Below are positions 23,007 to 34,221 of a stretch of DNA of 64,000 nucleotides, piece by piece (position 1 is the first letter of the stretch; each line of letters opens with the position of its first letter). The notes under the pieces were generated by a model. The model saw only the letters and a list, made by a program, of their open reading frames with translations. It was not told the DNA's origin and searched no databases. A program made the translations under genes and the position numbers. Source of the DNA: Gnetum montanum (taxonomy: Eukaryota > Streptophyta > Gnetopsida > Gnetales > Gnetaceae); NCBI GenBank assembly GCA_015680685.1, contig MNCI01034266.1, positions 652,261 through 716,260 of the forward strand. The letters run 5' to 3'.

Positions 23007-23367
23007 CCTATTTTCAATAAGAACTGCCTACTTATATGCAAAACTAACCGACTTGACGCCCAATTAAAGTGAGACTTGCCCAAATCCTGGTGTCAGTATG
23101 AGCTGGAACCTGAAGATCAGGGCATTAATTATGGTAGATAGCGCATGCATTATGGTCTGAAACGACCTTAAACTACTGCATCTTATCACCTCGTAATCGG
23201 GTCACATTAATTACAGGTTGTTCATGGTATCCAAAATTTAGTTAGCCCTTCACACTCAGCAATGCCATGCCATACCTTTTTCAAAACTACATCACGCATC
23301 ATACCTTAATACTGGCAACATCTAACTTAGCATTTTCTAACCACTTTCATATTTGGAAATTTTGCAG
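23007..23367 (+). other. Spacer and sense 3' splice site before RT, element 2
   Basis: About 360 bp without coding potential; one decayed GGTCTGAAACGACCTTAAACT unit lies near 23155. It ends in AATTTTGCAG (AG at 23366-23367), after which similarity to the element 1 RT exon starts at once. This is the counterpart of the acceptor at 11664. Confidence 0.6.
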
Positions 23368-24560
23368 GACAGTTGGCAAATGGATGAAACTTTATCTGCA
23401 CCCCTAGCCTTAATAGGCCCACATGGGGGAATCATTAGACAATTTGATCCCACACTAGTAGAAACTAACCTTGCCCTCAATGATGCAACCATAGCCATGT
23501 TGAAAACATCTCTAGATTGGCCAGAACAATTGATGTGCATGCTAGATCTAGAGGCTGGAGATGTAACCGAAGACCCCCTTTACGAGGTCTCTGTGGTTAC
23601 GCCTAAAGGTGAGACTAAAACTCTTAAGGTTAGTTCTTTACTAGAACAAAAGGCACATGACAACATAAAATAGGTGCTCTAGAACAATGTCATAGTGTTC
23701 GCATGGTCATATGAAGATATGCCAGGACTAGACCCAAGACTAATACAACACAACATAATTCTAGGTCCCCATATTAAAGCAATTAGACAAAAAGCACAAA
23801 ACATTAAGCCAAAAGTCACGATAGCAATACGTGATGAGATCACTAAACTGTACTAGGCTAGTTTTATTTGCACGGTTGATTACTCAGACTGGGTATCTAA
23901 CATTGTAGTTGTCCCCAAAAAGACTGGAGGGATACGCATCTGCATAGACTTTCGAGACTTGAACAAAGCTACAATCAAGGATAATTTTCCACTACCCAAT
24001 ATCGACCAACTAGTGGATACAACCGCTGGGCATGCACTTTTATCCTTCATGGATGGCTTCTCAAGCTATAATCAAATTCACATCAACCTAGAACACCAGC
24101 TGACAACGACATTCATGATACCCTGGGGGACCTTTTGTTACACTATGATGCCTTTTGGTTTAAAAAATGCCAGAGCTACGTATCAATAAGCTATGATGTA
24201 CATCTTTAGCGATTACCTCCTAAGGAGACTAAATGATTATGTTGACGATATAGCTGTTAAGTCTATAAGGTCAGAAGATCATTCGGAGGATCTGGAGTTA
24301 GTCCTTAAAAGATGCTCTAAATACGACCTCTGGCTCAACCCAAAAAAGTGCATATTTGAAGTCAAAATTAGATGCACGTTGGGGTTTGTGCTATCGAAAA
24401 CTAGTATATGAGTAGACCCTGACAAGATCAAGTCCATTGTTCAATTGACAACCCCTACAAATCTCAAGCAATTACGCGGATTGCAAGGGAGGTTATAGTT
24501 TATCAGGCGGTTCATTTCGAGACTAACATACAAGTTACACCCTATGCAACATCTTTTAAA
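23368..24560 (+). pseudogene. pol: RT of element 2
   Basis: Motifs in order: PHGGIIRQFD, the GDVTEDPL segment, DWVSNIVVVPKK, ICIDFRDLNKATIKDNFPLPN, FCYTMMPFGLKNARATYQ and catalytic YVDD (24238-24249), then LGFVLSKT and the thumb/connection sequence. Stops at about 23671, 23855, 24187 and 24409 disrupt it; two correspond to CAG-to-TAG changes relative to element 1. Confidence 0.9.
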
Positions 24561-25060
24561 AAAAGGGTTAATTTCGAATCGACAGACGATTGTCAGTGTG
24601 CATTTGATAGCTTGAAGCAAGAACTTCAATGCTTGTCAATAGTATTCCCGCCACAAAGGGATCAACCGTAAGACATTTACCTCGCGACCTCAAATGTAGC
24701 CCTAGCTGCATTACTCTGTCAAAAGAGAGATGATGGGTCAGAAGTACCCATATACTACTTAAGTCATGCTCTATGTGCGTATGAAATGAGGTATAATGAA
24801 GTAGAACATAATTGTTTAGTATTAGTATTTACTCTCAAAAAATGCAGATACTATCTCTTCCATAGCCAAGTCAACATAATCTACAAGAATAACATCCTTA
24901 GGTCTATTACGCACAACCTGTATGAAAGTAGTAAGATAGCTTATTGGAAAGCTATCACGACAGAATTCAATTTACATTACATTGATCAATCTTCTACGAA
25001 AGGCCAAGCGATAGCTGACCAACTAATAACATCACCTATTGACAGTCAGGTGATGATAGA
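24561..25060 (+). pseudogene. pol: Classical RNase H and connection, element 2
   Basis: Includes SNVALAALLCQKRDDG, MRYNEVEHNCLVLVFTLKKCRYY and HSQVNIIYKNN, the usual order of a Ty3/gypsy RNase H that follows RT. One or more stops and frame shifts (24660-24790). Removes RNA from the hybrid in a living element; not functional here. Confidence 0.8.
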
Positions 25061-25570
25061 GCCTAAATTTCCCGATGAGCATGTACATAGTCTAAGCCCT
25101 ATCCTAACAGGCCTCGAAGCAATGTTACATTTTGAAAGAGCGTCAACCGCTAAAGGCGGTAGTGCCGCCATGCTCATTACACTGTCACCTGAGGATGTAC
25201 GTCTACACACCTACCACTTGACTTTTTCCTATACGAACAATGTGGTAGAGTAAAAGGGGCTCCTCAGGGGATTATTAACAACTAGAGAGCTTGATGTTCA
25301 ACACCTGGTGATTAGGGACGATTTGATGCTTATTATAAATCAAATCATAGGAGTCTACGCCTACAAGGCTACACATTTATAGCCCTACTATGATATGGCT
25401 AAAGATCTTTTGAAGCAGTTCGTAGCAACCGATGCCCAACAAGTGCCTCGAAATGATAACACGCTAGCCGATGCACTAGCTACATTAGCTTTGAATGTGC
25501 CATCGCACCTGTTCGACACTTGTCCCACCTTAATAATAGAGTGTACAGATCCTATCATTTAGACAGTGCA
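25061..25570 (+). pseudogene. pol: Second (archaeal-type) RNase H, element 2
   Basis: A domain starting near MLHFERASTAKGGSAAML and continuing FSYTNNVVE, then VIRDDLMLIINQI and LADALATLAL near 25480. The G-G-S-A plus T-N-N-x-x-E pattern matches the additional aRNH known from Tat-lineage elements. A TAA at 25251 interrupts. Elements 1 and 3 have the same domain at the same place. Confidence 0.75.
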
Positions 25571-25659
25571 AATATCTTCACTGCTCGAGGATAGAACGCC
25601 AGAGTGGTACGATAACATTAAAACTTACCTCCTACATGGCGAACCACCACATGAGCTAA

Positions 25660-25754
25660 CACACACACAAAAAGATGCAATCCATAAGTGAGCTAGGCAA
25701 TATGTCNTACACACACAAAAAGATGCAATCCATAAGTGAGCTAGGCAATATGTC
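25660..25754 (+). repeat. 46-bp direct duplication around an N
   Basis: The segment ACACACACAAAAAGATGCAA... up to TATGTC is present immediately before and after the N at 25707. It looks like untrimmed overlap of two contig ends. Parts of the RNase H to integrase linker are therefore counted twice. Confidence 0.8.
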
Positions 25755-26896
25755 ATCATAGGAGATAGTACCCTTTGTAGACACTCTTTTGATGGAGTAC
25801 TGCTTACTTGCGTCAACAAAGACCAAGCACAACGTATAGTTGGCGAAGTTCACGAGAGATTATACGGAGGACACGTAGCACCACGAGCCATGGCCTCTAA
25901 AATCCGTTGCTTAGGATATTATTGGCCATTTATGGAAAAAGACTGTCTTACAAAGGTTAAAACGTGTGACACATGTCAACATTACGCAAACCTTATACAT
26001 GTGTCACCTACGGAACTACACACGACTCAGATTACACGACCCTTTCAACGATGGGAATTAGCCATTATAGGGCCTATCATACCAAAATCTTCCACAGGTC
26101 ACAGCTTCATAATCACCACTACTAAGTATTTCAAGAAGTGGGTGGAAGCCATCCCTTTGTGAAAGATCACATCTCAGCAGATCTACCATTTCATTTTAGA
26201 CAACATCGTAACTAGATTTGGCCTCCTGATGACTATCGTGACCGACAATGGACCACAATTTAGTAGTGTGGAAACCAAATACTTTTTGTGATAACCTTGG
26301 TATCAAACAATCTTTTTCCTCACCTTATTACCCACAAGCAAATGGTCAAGCCGAAGCAACGAACAAGGTCATTATCAACTTGCTCAAGAAAATGCTCAAC
26401 AGCAACAAGAGAAGATGGCATGAAAAGATCCTCTATGTGCTATGGGCGTATCGTACCACATGTAGAACAACCATAGACAGTACACCCTATAGCCTAGTCT
26501 ATGGATCTGAGGTGGTGCTGCCCCTCGAATTACAAGTTCCTTCTCTGCAGATGGTCCTCTCCATTATTATAAATGATGCTCAACACACCGAGTCTCGGAT
26601 CATGGATTTGGACTTAGTAGAAGAGAAGCAAATACAGATGCTTGATACCATCGAAAAGTATCAAGATAAGCAGAGGTAGAAGCACCATCATAATCTTCAA
26701 CAACATTCGATCGAGAAGGGAGATTTGATTCTCAAGGCCATTCGTGAACTAGTAGGCAAGTTCTCTGCAAACTGGGAGGGCCATTTCTTGGTGGTTGATG
26801 TGTATGAAAACAGTGCATTCAAGCTAGCAGATATCAACGACAATGAGTTACCGAATATCGTGAACCATATATATCTAAAGTGGTACTACGTCTAGC
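25755..26896 (+). pseudogene. pol: Integrase of element 2
   Basis: The zinc-binding segment (H...GGH, then KVKTCDTCQHYAN) occupies about 25850-26000. The catalytic core contains TDNGPQFSS (second Asp) and NGQAEATNK (Glu); the first Asp position reads AIIGPI, so the D-D-E triad lacks its first member. The C-terminal segment includes LVYGSEVVLPLELQVPS and a GHFLVV-like motif before the stop at about 26894. Frames break at 26160, 26288 and 26678. Confidence 0.88.
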
Positions 26897-26929
26897 TGCA
26901 TATCCAGTGTTAACATCAGACACAACAAT

Positions 26930-27400
26930 CATCTGCTACGATGTAAAACTGGCACTTTCTACACGCGTCTGCCACGATACTAAACTGGCAACGATCATCT
27001 ACCACAACGTAAAACTGGCAAGTTGCAATCATCCGCTATGATGTAAAACTGGCAGTGTTGTACAGGTCCATCAAGACATAAAACTGCCATTTCTTGCATG
27101 CGTCCGCCACGACGCTAAACTGGCATCGGCTGTCCGCCATGACATAAAACTGGCACAGGTAAGTATCCATCTGCTAAGACGTGAAACTAGCACAAATTTG
27201 TCCCTAGGTCATGACATGAAATTGACATCCATAGCACAGTCTTCTGAGACCATAAATCAGTTTTACTGTCGTCCTCTACGATGTAAAACTATCATTTTTT
27301 AGTCCGCCCAAACTTTAAACTGGGACCATGGTCTACTGGGACTTAAAACCAGCAACACCAGTCTACCAGGACTTAAAACTAGGACCTACAAACCGCCAAC
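26930..27400 (+). repeat. 3' UTR minisatellite of element 2
   Basis: About fourteen degenerate units of about 30 bp of the form CCGCTACGATGTAAAACTGGCA. The ACT-ending core relates it to the GGCC/TTAAACT arrays on either side of the antisense gene. It lies just after integrase, as the equivalent array does in element 1. Confidence 0.75.
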
Positions 27401-28514
27401 ACACCACTCAAGTGAGCTTTACCATCTCTACGTGGCTGCAACACGAACGAGATGGGATGTTGGGAAAGCCCCAACATCGCTACCTCGCAGGCATTCTGCT
27501 GATTCCTTGGATATGCTGAAAGGCATACTACTGACCCCTCGAAGATGCCATCACTGCATCCATTTCAGTGGTGGCACCTCTGAGAGGTTAGTTTCACCGT
27601 TTGGAGTCCCAAAGGAGTTCTCATCCACCACAACCTTGGGGATCTCCGCTCATCATCACTATCAGACTCTGGCTTCATAGATTCACCTAGCTGGTTCTTT
27701 GCATAACCAGTTGGGTGCGATGAGTCTGATTTTCTTTAGCGGTGATATGTTGGGCCGAGCATCAACATTGAGACCCTAGCCTCTTTCTATGGTTCCTCCT
27801 TCATGGCCCGCTCACTCTGTCTTGCCCCAAATGGTACTTGTTTCAACAACCTATCCAGTGATTCGGCTGAGTGATGGTGTCGTCTATTTTCTTCTTTGAT
27901 TGCAGGTTACTTGCTACGAGGATGTCATTCAAGAGTGCGTTCATCTAAGTGGTGAAGTATAGACAACGTTTTAAGATGGCCGCTTAAGTTAGCCTATCCA
28001 CTTAGGAGTGCAACCCTATTTTTCTCATAATCCTACCTCTTGCTTTTATTCCCCTCCTTAGCCATTCCATCTATTTCTCTTGCACAAAATGTGGATACAC
28101 AGCATACGCTTTTCGCATCTACATTACAGTTAAGTCCATGAACTAGCACAACGCAACTCGCTTAGTGGACGTAAAAAAAATGAGTAGGGTCAGCAAAATG
28201 GATGAAACACAACTCATCCAAGCTGCACAGATGCAACACAATTCATCTATGCAAGCCCCTTCATCTACAAAATGACAGCATAACTTCATGCAAATGCAAT
28301 CGCAAGAGAAGGCCTAATTGCTTATGCGCGAAAAGCTATACTCACTCATTTGACTCTTCCCCAAACCTCTCTCCTCTTACCTTTGTACGAATTCCCTCAT
28401 GTACCATTTTATCTCGCATTTCCCTCATTTCTGCACTTCTGCTTTGACAGGGCGACACTTGAGTAACCGTTGATGAATGTTGTTGATACTTTTACCCATC
28501 CGGTGTTTCATATT
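27401..28514 (+). other. 3' UTR of element 2
   Basis: Noncoding sequence between the minisatellite and the polypurine tract. A short block near 27905-27990 (ATTGCAG, then GATGTCATTCAAGAGTGC) has a counterpart in element 1 near 33330-33400. Small open frames here show no similarity to known proteins. Confidence 0.6.
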
Positions 28515-28558
28515 CTTTGTCGATGTCTTTCAGGCAAGCCCTCTAAACATCAACAAAG
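28515..28558 (+). other. Hairpin overlapping the polypurine tract, element 2
   Basis: Arms CTTTGTCGATGT (28515-28526) and ACATCAACAAAG (28547-28558) pair over 12 bp with one mismatch and a 20-base loop. The element 1 version is a 14-bp stem in which GC replaces the T-A pair. Confidence 0.6.
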
Positions 28559-28567
28559 AGGGGCCAC
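28554..28567 (+). other. Polypurine tract, element 2
   Basis: CAAAGAGGGGCCAC directly precedes the TG of the 3' LTR. AAAGAGGGG is purine-only, as expected for the plus-strand primer. The same tract is at 34208-34221 in element 1. Confidence 0.75.
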
Positions 28568-29418
28568 TGAAACACCGTGAAAATTGTGAATCGGCCTAGG
28601 GCAAAAATTCACAATTCGGGAGAAAGTTTGCGATAGAAATCTAGAAGACAGAACAAGGCAAAGAGGCACGCAGCATCAAGTCTCCAAGCTTCTTACAAAT
28701 TCCAACCATACTTTATTTTCTCTCTTTACGCTACATTACGCAACATAATGTAATGACACTCAGTGTAACTCTACTTAATGTAGCCCGATATCAGAAAGTA
28801 ACTTACTTCAGCGAATTTGACGAAGTTTAAGGGTTAAGCAGCATGATATGCGACTTGTCGCATATTCCATTAAGTCTTTTGTTCAGGGCTGAATTTATGC
28901 TCCATTATGCAGAGCAGCGTAATGAGCTTTGAGGAAGTCAAAGTCAGAGTCCAAAGAAAGCGCAACAAATTCATTTTTTCTTTTTTGCAAATTGGTCACT
29001 TTACGCTTATTACACTACATAGCATAAACAAGTGTAACTTATTGTAAGTTGACCATTTTTACACTCTATTACTCTTTTCGGCATAAATAGAACATAAAAT
29101 AGCTTGAGTTAAATACTTCTATGCTCTATTACGCTCTACCATGCTATGTAGCATAAACGAGTGTAATATAGCCTAAAGTCAACTAAGGAAATACCATACA
29201 CGCACTTGTTATCCATACGCATAATACGCTCATCAGCGTATCGTAACGTAATCATGAGGCAGGTTCAGCGGGATTGGTTGATAGCATACTTTGCTCCCTT
29301 TCCCAAAAGCGTGATGTGACATGACCAGTTTCAATATAAAGTTTGCCAAGTCAACGACATTTTGAAAGTTCGAGACACGTGTCATCAGGGCCCTGCCTTC
29401 TCCACGTACTACTGAACC

Positions 29419-29426
29419 TATAAATA
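29419..29426 (+). promoter_or_regulatory. TATA box in 3' LTR of element 2
   Basis: TATAAATA, identical in sequence and setting to 13441-13448. Confidence 0.55.
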
Positions 29427-29516
29427 CTCTAATTGGCAAAGAAAGAAGGGGGATGACCTTTTGGCAAAGACAGAAGACATTTTTGAGCATTGGCAACAAG
29501 AGCGATCAGTCTTTCG

Positions 29517-29608
29517 GCAAAAATATAGTTCTCTTCATTGGTGATCATTAACAGCTTTGAGNAGCAAAAATATAGTTCTCTTCATTGGTGATCATTAACA
29601 GCTTTGAG
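29517..29608 (+). repeat. 45-bp direct duplication around an N
   Basis: GCAAAAATATAGTTCTCTTC... to TTTGAG occurs on both sides of the N at 29562. The 5' LTR has it once. Same pattern as at 25707; probably an assembly join. Confidence 0.82.
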
Positions 29609-30203
29609 CAAAGACTACCGAAGGCAAAAGGAGCAGATCAGAGATTGAGAGATCATCTGGTATGGTTGGTAAGATTTATTGATCAGAAACAATTGATTGA
29701 TATACATCCAGGCTTGACCTTCCTTGCATTCCATCTTTGGCTTACGAGGTAGACTGAACTTCATTCTGTACTCCTTGTTGAACAATTTTCTTGTTGTTTT
29801 GTGTATGCTTCGAACAAGATAAGAAAATTTTGCTATTAGAACTTTGTATACAATATACTCAATCTACGAGTCAAAACATAGATCTTGGAATTGCGCATCT
29901 TTCCTAAATCTGATCCTCCTTGTCATGTTGACGTTGTCATTATTTCAATTTATTTACATCATTTTCTACTCCTTTTACGATTCATTGGATTGATTTGTTT
30001 CATGGAATATCTATATAATATGTATATTATCATGATATTTGTTAATTTACTGGTTAAGTAAGTCCCTGTCTAATCAACAAGACCGTTCAGGGCACTGCAG
30101 ATTCATTTTCTCTAGCACGGCCCTCACAAGGATCTATGGTTAAGACTGTGTACACATATCTTCGTTTGGTATTTTCCAGTGACCAACGTTTTCCGTCGTT
30201 ACA

Positions 30204-30208
30204 CAAGA
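30204..30208 (+). other. Target site duplication, right copy
   Basis: CAAGA, identical to 12585-12589. The element 1 coding frame resumes directly after it. Confidence 0.92.
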
Positions 30209-31026
30209 TCTTAACTTGGTACTAAAGCGTTGTTTAAAATATGAGCTGAGACTTAACCCAAAGAAATGTGTCTTTGGAGTCAAAATAGGCAAAATTCTTG
30301 GATTCATAGCCTCAGAAGCAGGGATACAAGTAGACCCTGATAAAGTTAAGGCCATAACAAACTTAAAACCACCTAGCAACCTTACCAAACTTTGAGGTCT
30401 ACAAGGTAGATTATAGTTTATCAGGCGTTTCATAGAAAAACTAACGGACAAGCTGAAACCTATGAACCACTTGCTACGTAAGAACATCCATTTTGAATGG
30501 ACTTCATAGTGCCAGGAGGCATTTGACAACATTAAAATAGCACTCATTCAACTACCCATAGTTTATTCACCTCAAAATGATAAACCATTTTACATCTACC
30601 TTGCCACTTCAGACTCGTCAATCACATCCATGCTTTGCCAAAAACAAGATGATGGAATCGAAGTTACTATCTACTACTTAATTCATGCATTAATAGCCCA
30701 TGAGAAGAAGTATAACAGGGTGGAGAGGTCATGTTTAGCCCTGGACTTTTCCTTAAAAAAATAGTGACATTACCTCTTCCATAACCAAGTTAATATAGTC
30801 TGCAAGGATAATGTGCTCAAAGCCATCACAGGAAACATTTACGAGTCAAGTAGGATAGCCCATTGAAAAGCCATGATAGTTGAGTTTGACCTACACTACA
30901 TAGCGCAATCATTAGTTAAGGGTCAAGCCATAGCAAATCAAATGACTGCATCACCAACGCATGATCAAGCAACGATAGAGCCAAAATTCCCTGATGAAAA
31001 TGTGAGTGCAATAGACATAGTGCCCG
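30209..31026 (+). pseudogene. pol: RT, second part, and classical RNase H of element 1
   Basis: Continuation of RT after the nested element: LNPKKCVFGVKIGKILGF, then thumb and connection (FIRRFIEKLTDKLKPM), then RNase H with FYIYLATSDSSITSMLCQK, EKKYNRVERSCLALDFSLKK and a VCKDN-like segment. Stops at about 30393, 30411, 30508 and 30761. In length and motif order it matches element 2. Confidence 0.87.
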
Positions 31027-31670
31027 ATGACTACGATGCCATTCTGAACTTTGATGAAGCGTCCACCTATTGAGGGGGAAGTGTTGCTGCCATCATCACC
31101 TATCCCTCTGGGGAGATCCGACCCTTTGCTTATGATTTCGACTTTCACTGTACCAACAACATAGCAGAGTACGAAGGTCTCCTTACAGGTCTCATGGTAG
31201 CACTAGCTTTAGACATCACATGGCTTGTGGTCAAGGGAGACTCACAACTAGTTTTAAACCAAGTCACAAACATTTATACATGCAAAGCACAACATTTACA
31301 ACCATACTATGACTTAGCCAAACACTTAATGAAACGATTCAAAAACATGAACGAGCAACATGTCTCCAGAAATAATAATACCATTGCAGACGCACTGGCC
31401 ACGTTAGCACTAAACATATCACCTGACATGTTCCATATGTTGCCAAGCTCCATAATCAATTGTGCTAAACCTATAACCAATACGCTCGATACATTACCAA
31501 TTGCATCTGTTAGTACAACACATGTGATAGAATCGTATGATGACATAAAAGAGTACCTTCTATGCGGTGAAACACCGCAACACTTAACGAATGCACAAAA
31601 AGACATGATACGAAAGCATTCTCGGCAATATGCACTGGTAGGGGATACATTGTGTCGTCGATCCTACGAA
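31027..31670 (+). pseudogene. pol: Second RNase H (aRNH) and linker of element 1
   Basis: Starts at YDAILNFDEAST, continues with GGSVAAIITYPSGEIRP, the CTNNIAEYEGLLTGLM motif, VKGDSQLVLNQV and ADALATLAL. The T-N-N-x-A-E-Y-E and D-S-Q-L motifs fit the extra archaeal-type RNase H of the Tat lineage. A TGA at about 31073 interrupts. The linker to integrase follows (31440-31670). Confidence 0.82.
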
Positions 31671-32771
31671 TGAATACTGCTAACATGTGTTAGTAGCACT
31701 GATGCCCAAACCATCGTTGAGCAAGTACATGATGGACTATGAGGAGGACACATAGCACCTAAAGTAATGGTAACAAAGATAATACGCTTAGGCTATTATT
31801 GGCCACACATGGAGTATGACTGTCTCTCCAAGGCTAAAACATGCAATACCTATCAAAGACATAGTAATCTAATCCATGTCCCACCAAATGAGTTGCATAC
31901 AGCGTAAATCACATGGCCCTTTCAAAAATGGGGGTTGAACCTTATCAGACCAATAACACCCTCATCTTCTGTAGGGCATAGCTTCATCATAACCGTGATA
32001 GAGTATTTCACGAAGTGGGTAGAATCCATGCCCCTTCGAAAAACCACATCTAAACACGTATCCCACTTCATTCTTGAAAACATCATGACCCGTTTTGGCA
32101 TCCCCATGACCATCATCACCGGTAATGGGCCACAATTCAGCAGTGTCGAAACCAAAACTTTTTGTGAAAGCCTGGGGATCAGAAACTCATTTTCATCCCC
32201 TTACTACCCTCAAAACAATAGGCAAGCAGAGGCCACAAATAAGACCATCATCACAGTACTTAAAAGGATGCTTACCCAAAGAAAAAAAAGATGGCACGAG
32301 CAGCTGGTATACGCACTGTGGGCATATCGTACTACGCATTGCACTTCCACAAGTAAAACACGATATAGCCTTGTTTATGGTTTAGAAGCTATTTTACCCT
32401 TGGAATTACAGGTACCATCCTTAAGAATCACAATTTCCAGACTCCTTGACGAAGGACAAAACAATGACCTATGCATCATTGACTTCAACTCGGTGGAGGA
32501 GGAATGCATACGTGCACTTGATCAGATTGAATGGTACCAAAAATGATAACAACAACGCCATCGGCATGATGTTCATAAGCGTCCTATCAAGGAAGGCGAT
32601 CTTATACTCAAGGCCGTTCAGGAATACCTAGACTAATTCTCAGCTAACTGGGAAGGGCCCTACTTGGTCATCAAAGCGTACAACAACGGAGCATTCAAAT
32701 TAGTTGACATGGAAGGTAAAGAACTTGCAAATATGAGCAATCACTTGTTCTTGAAACCATTCCACATTTGA
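31671..32771 (+). pseudogene. pol: Integrase of element 1
   Basis: Zinc-binding segment near 31740-31870 (GGHIAPK...LSKAKTCNTYQRHSNL, with the second Cys of the C-x2-C changed to Y). The catalytic core lacks two acidic residues: NLIRPI for the first Asp region and ITGNGPQFSS (Asp to Gly) for the second; Glu is kept in RQAEATNK. The C-terminal part ends near 32770 in LFLKPFHI. Frames break at 31672, 31740, 31904 and 32545. Not functional. Confidence 0.87.
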
Positions 32772-32779
32772 ACATAGAT

Positions 32780-33140
32780 TTAGGCACATGTTCGTCCTGG
32801 CATCATGATGGTAAACTGATACCATAGCTCATCCTGGCATCATGACGGTAAACTGATACCATAGCTTGTCCTGGCAGCATGATGGTAAACTGATACCACA
32901 GAATGTCTACAATGACAATAAACTAGCACTCATCTGGTACGATAGTAAATTTCCATAGTCGCATTCACTAGAGTCTGCTAAAACTATAAATTAGTTTGCC
33001 TCTTCATGGTCTGCCAAGACTAGAAACTGGCAATGTACCATCCGTCATGATGCTAAAAGGGAGATGTCCAACAAGTCATGACATAAAACTAACCTATGAT
33101 AGTTAGCTACAACTATAAACTGGTAATTTTCTCTCTGGTA
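32780..33140 (+). repeat. 3' UTR minisatellite of element 1
   Basis: About ten units of 33-36 bp; the first three are nearly identical (TGTCCTGGCATCATGATGGTAAACTGATACCA), the rest decayed (CTGCTAAAACTATAAATTAG). It corresponds to the array at 26930-27400 in element 2. Confidence 0.78.
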
Positions 33141-34167
33141 CCTCAATCTATGGCTGCATCCCAACTTCATCAGAACCGCTACATCGCTCACCATCAGCCG
33201 ATCCTAACAACATTTCTGCTATTCATATACAATGCCTGAAATCTCACCCAATGCCTTTATTTCATTAGTAACTGTTTAAGTCTAAGCTTGCTTACTCACT
33301 CATGGTTTTCTTGTCTTCTTGGAGTTTTGTTTGTAGGATGACACTCAGAAGTGTTCATACAAGAATGCACTTCATCATAAGTAGCAGGGTGAGACATTGT
33401 TCCTAACATGCATAACCAGGTTAATCAAGCCATTCACTGGTACATCCCCATTTCCTATTACATTTCCTATCTATTCCTCAACATACTTTACTCAGCTACA
33501 CCCCTGATACACCCAGTGCACCCAAAACTTTGAGCACACCGTTGCACACTAGAATACTTTTAAGCAGTTACAACACACAACATGGAACTTGAACATGAGT
33601 ACAAGATCAAAACAAAGCTCTTAACCAAAAATATATGAAGAAACAAAAAAAAACAAAAAAACACAAGACCCTTGGCACTTCCCATACAAGCCTCATGCGG
33701 GAAGGTAGTTGTCTTGGAACCAAGTACTCATGTCTCAAACGCTCAAGTAACATCTGATTGCATGGATTTGGTTCTCTGCCAATAGGTTCCCTTTAACACT
33801 AAACAAAGGCCCTATTCCTCTAAAGAATGCAACGCATCATCACATGGCTTTGGTTGTGCCAGCAAGTCCTCTTAAACACTAAACAAGAATCTTGTTCCGC
33901 CAAAGAATGTACACCTCATGTCTTGGTTCCAAGTCTACTAGACAATGGATATTGACAAGGATCAACATGATCCATATATACACCAAAGAATCCCCTTTAC
34001 CATGTAACATTCCATGATCTATCCCCAATCCCACAATCCCCATTCCCCTATCCAGCTACAAACGTCATTTTGCACAATCCCACATACTACTGAATGCAGT
34101 GCGATGACATCTGGCCAAGTGCCAATGAACAATATTTCTACCAAGTCGCTAGTGGTGTTTTGCACTT
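33141..34167 (+). other. 3' UTR of element 1
   Basis: Noncoding. Contains a CTTGGTTCCAAG-like repeat pair near 33711-33730 and 33921-33935 and two CCTATTCC/CTTGTTCCGCCAAAGAATG blocks (33810-33915), an imperfect duplication of about 75 bp. Nothing else recognised. Confidence 0.55.
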
Positions 34168-34212
34168 CTTTGTCGATGCTTCTTAGGTCAATTCCTCCAA
34201 GCATCAACAAAG
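34168..34212 (+). other. Hairpin overlapping the polypurine tract, element 1
   Basis: Arms CTTTGTCGATGCTT (34168-34181) and AAGCATCAACAAAG (34199-34212) pair over 14 bp with one C/A mismatch and a 17-base loop, immediately before AGGGGCCAA and the 3' LTR. Confidence 0.6.
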
Positions 34213-34221
34213 AGGGGCCAA
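34208..34221 (+). other. Polypurine tract, element 1
   Basis: CAAAGAGGGGCCAA next to the TGAAACACCAC start of the 3' LTR. Confidence 0.72.

Larger units (their letters stand above)
12590..30203 (+). mobile_element. Element 2: complete Tat/Ogre-like retrotransposon nested in element 1
   Basis: It has both LTRs, primer binding site, gag, protease, antisense gene, RT, two RNase H domains, integrase, 3' UTR and polypurine tract, 17.6 kb in all. The two LTRs differ at roughly 8% of sites over the first 390 bp by hand count, mostly transitions, so it is younger than its host, element 1. Coding regions carry many stops; it is dead as an autonomous element. Confidence 0.95.
28568..30203 (+). repeat. 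3' LTR of element 2
   Basis: Begins TGAAACACCGTG and ends CGTTACA. It is 1636 bp, about 47 bp longer than the 5' copy because of the duplicated block around the N at 29562. Transition-rich differences from the 5' LTR, about 8% over the first 390 bp. Confidence 0.93.

Noticed and set aside
26930-27400. About 30-bp repeats with variable segments, CRISPR-like at first sight
   Set aside because: Units are degenerate along their whole length, no cas genes are present, and the context is a plant retrotransposon 3' UTR.
27328-28447. Open frames in the 3' UTR of element 2
   Set aside because: No domain, no counterpart at the same place in element 1.
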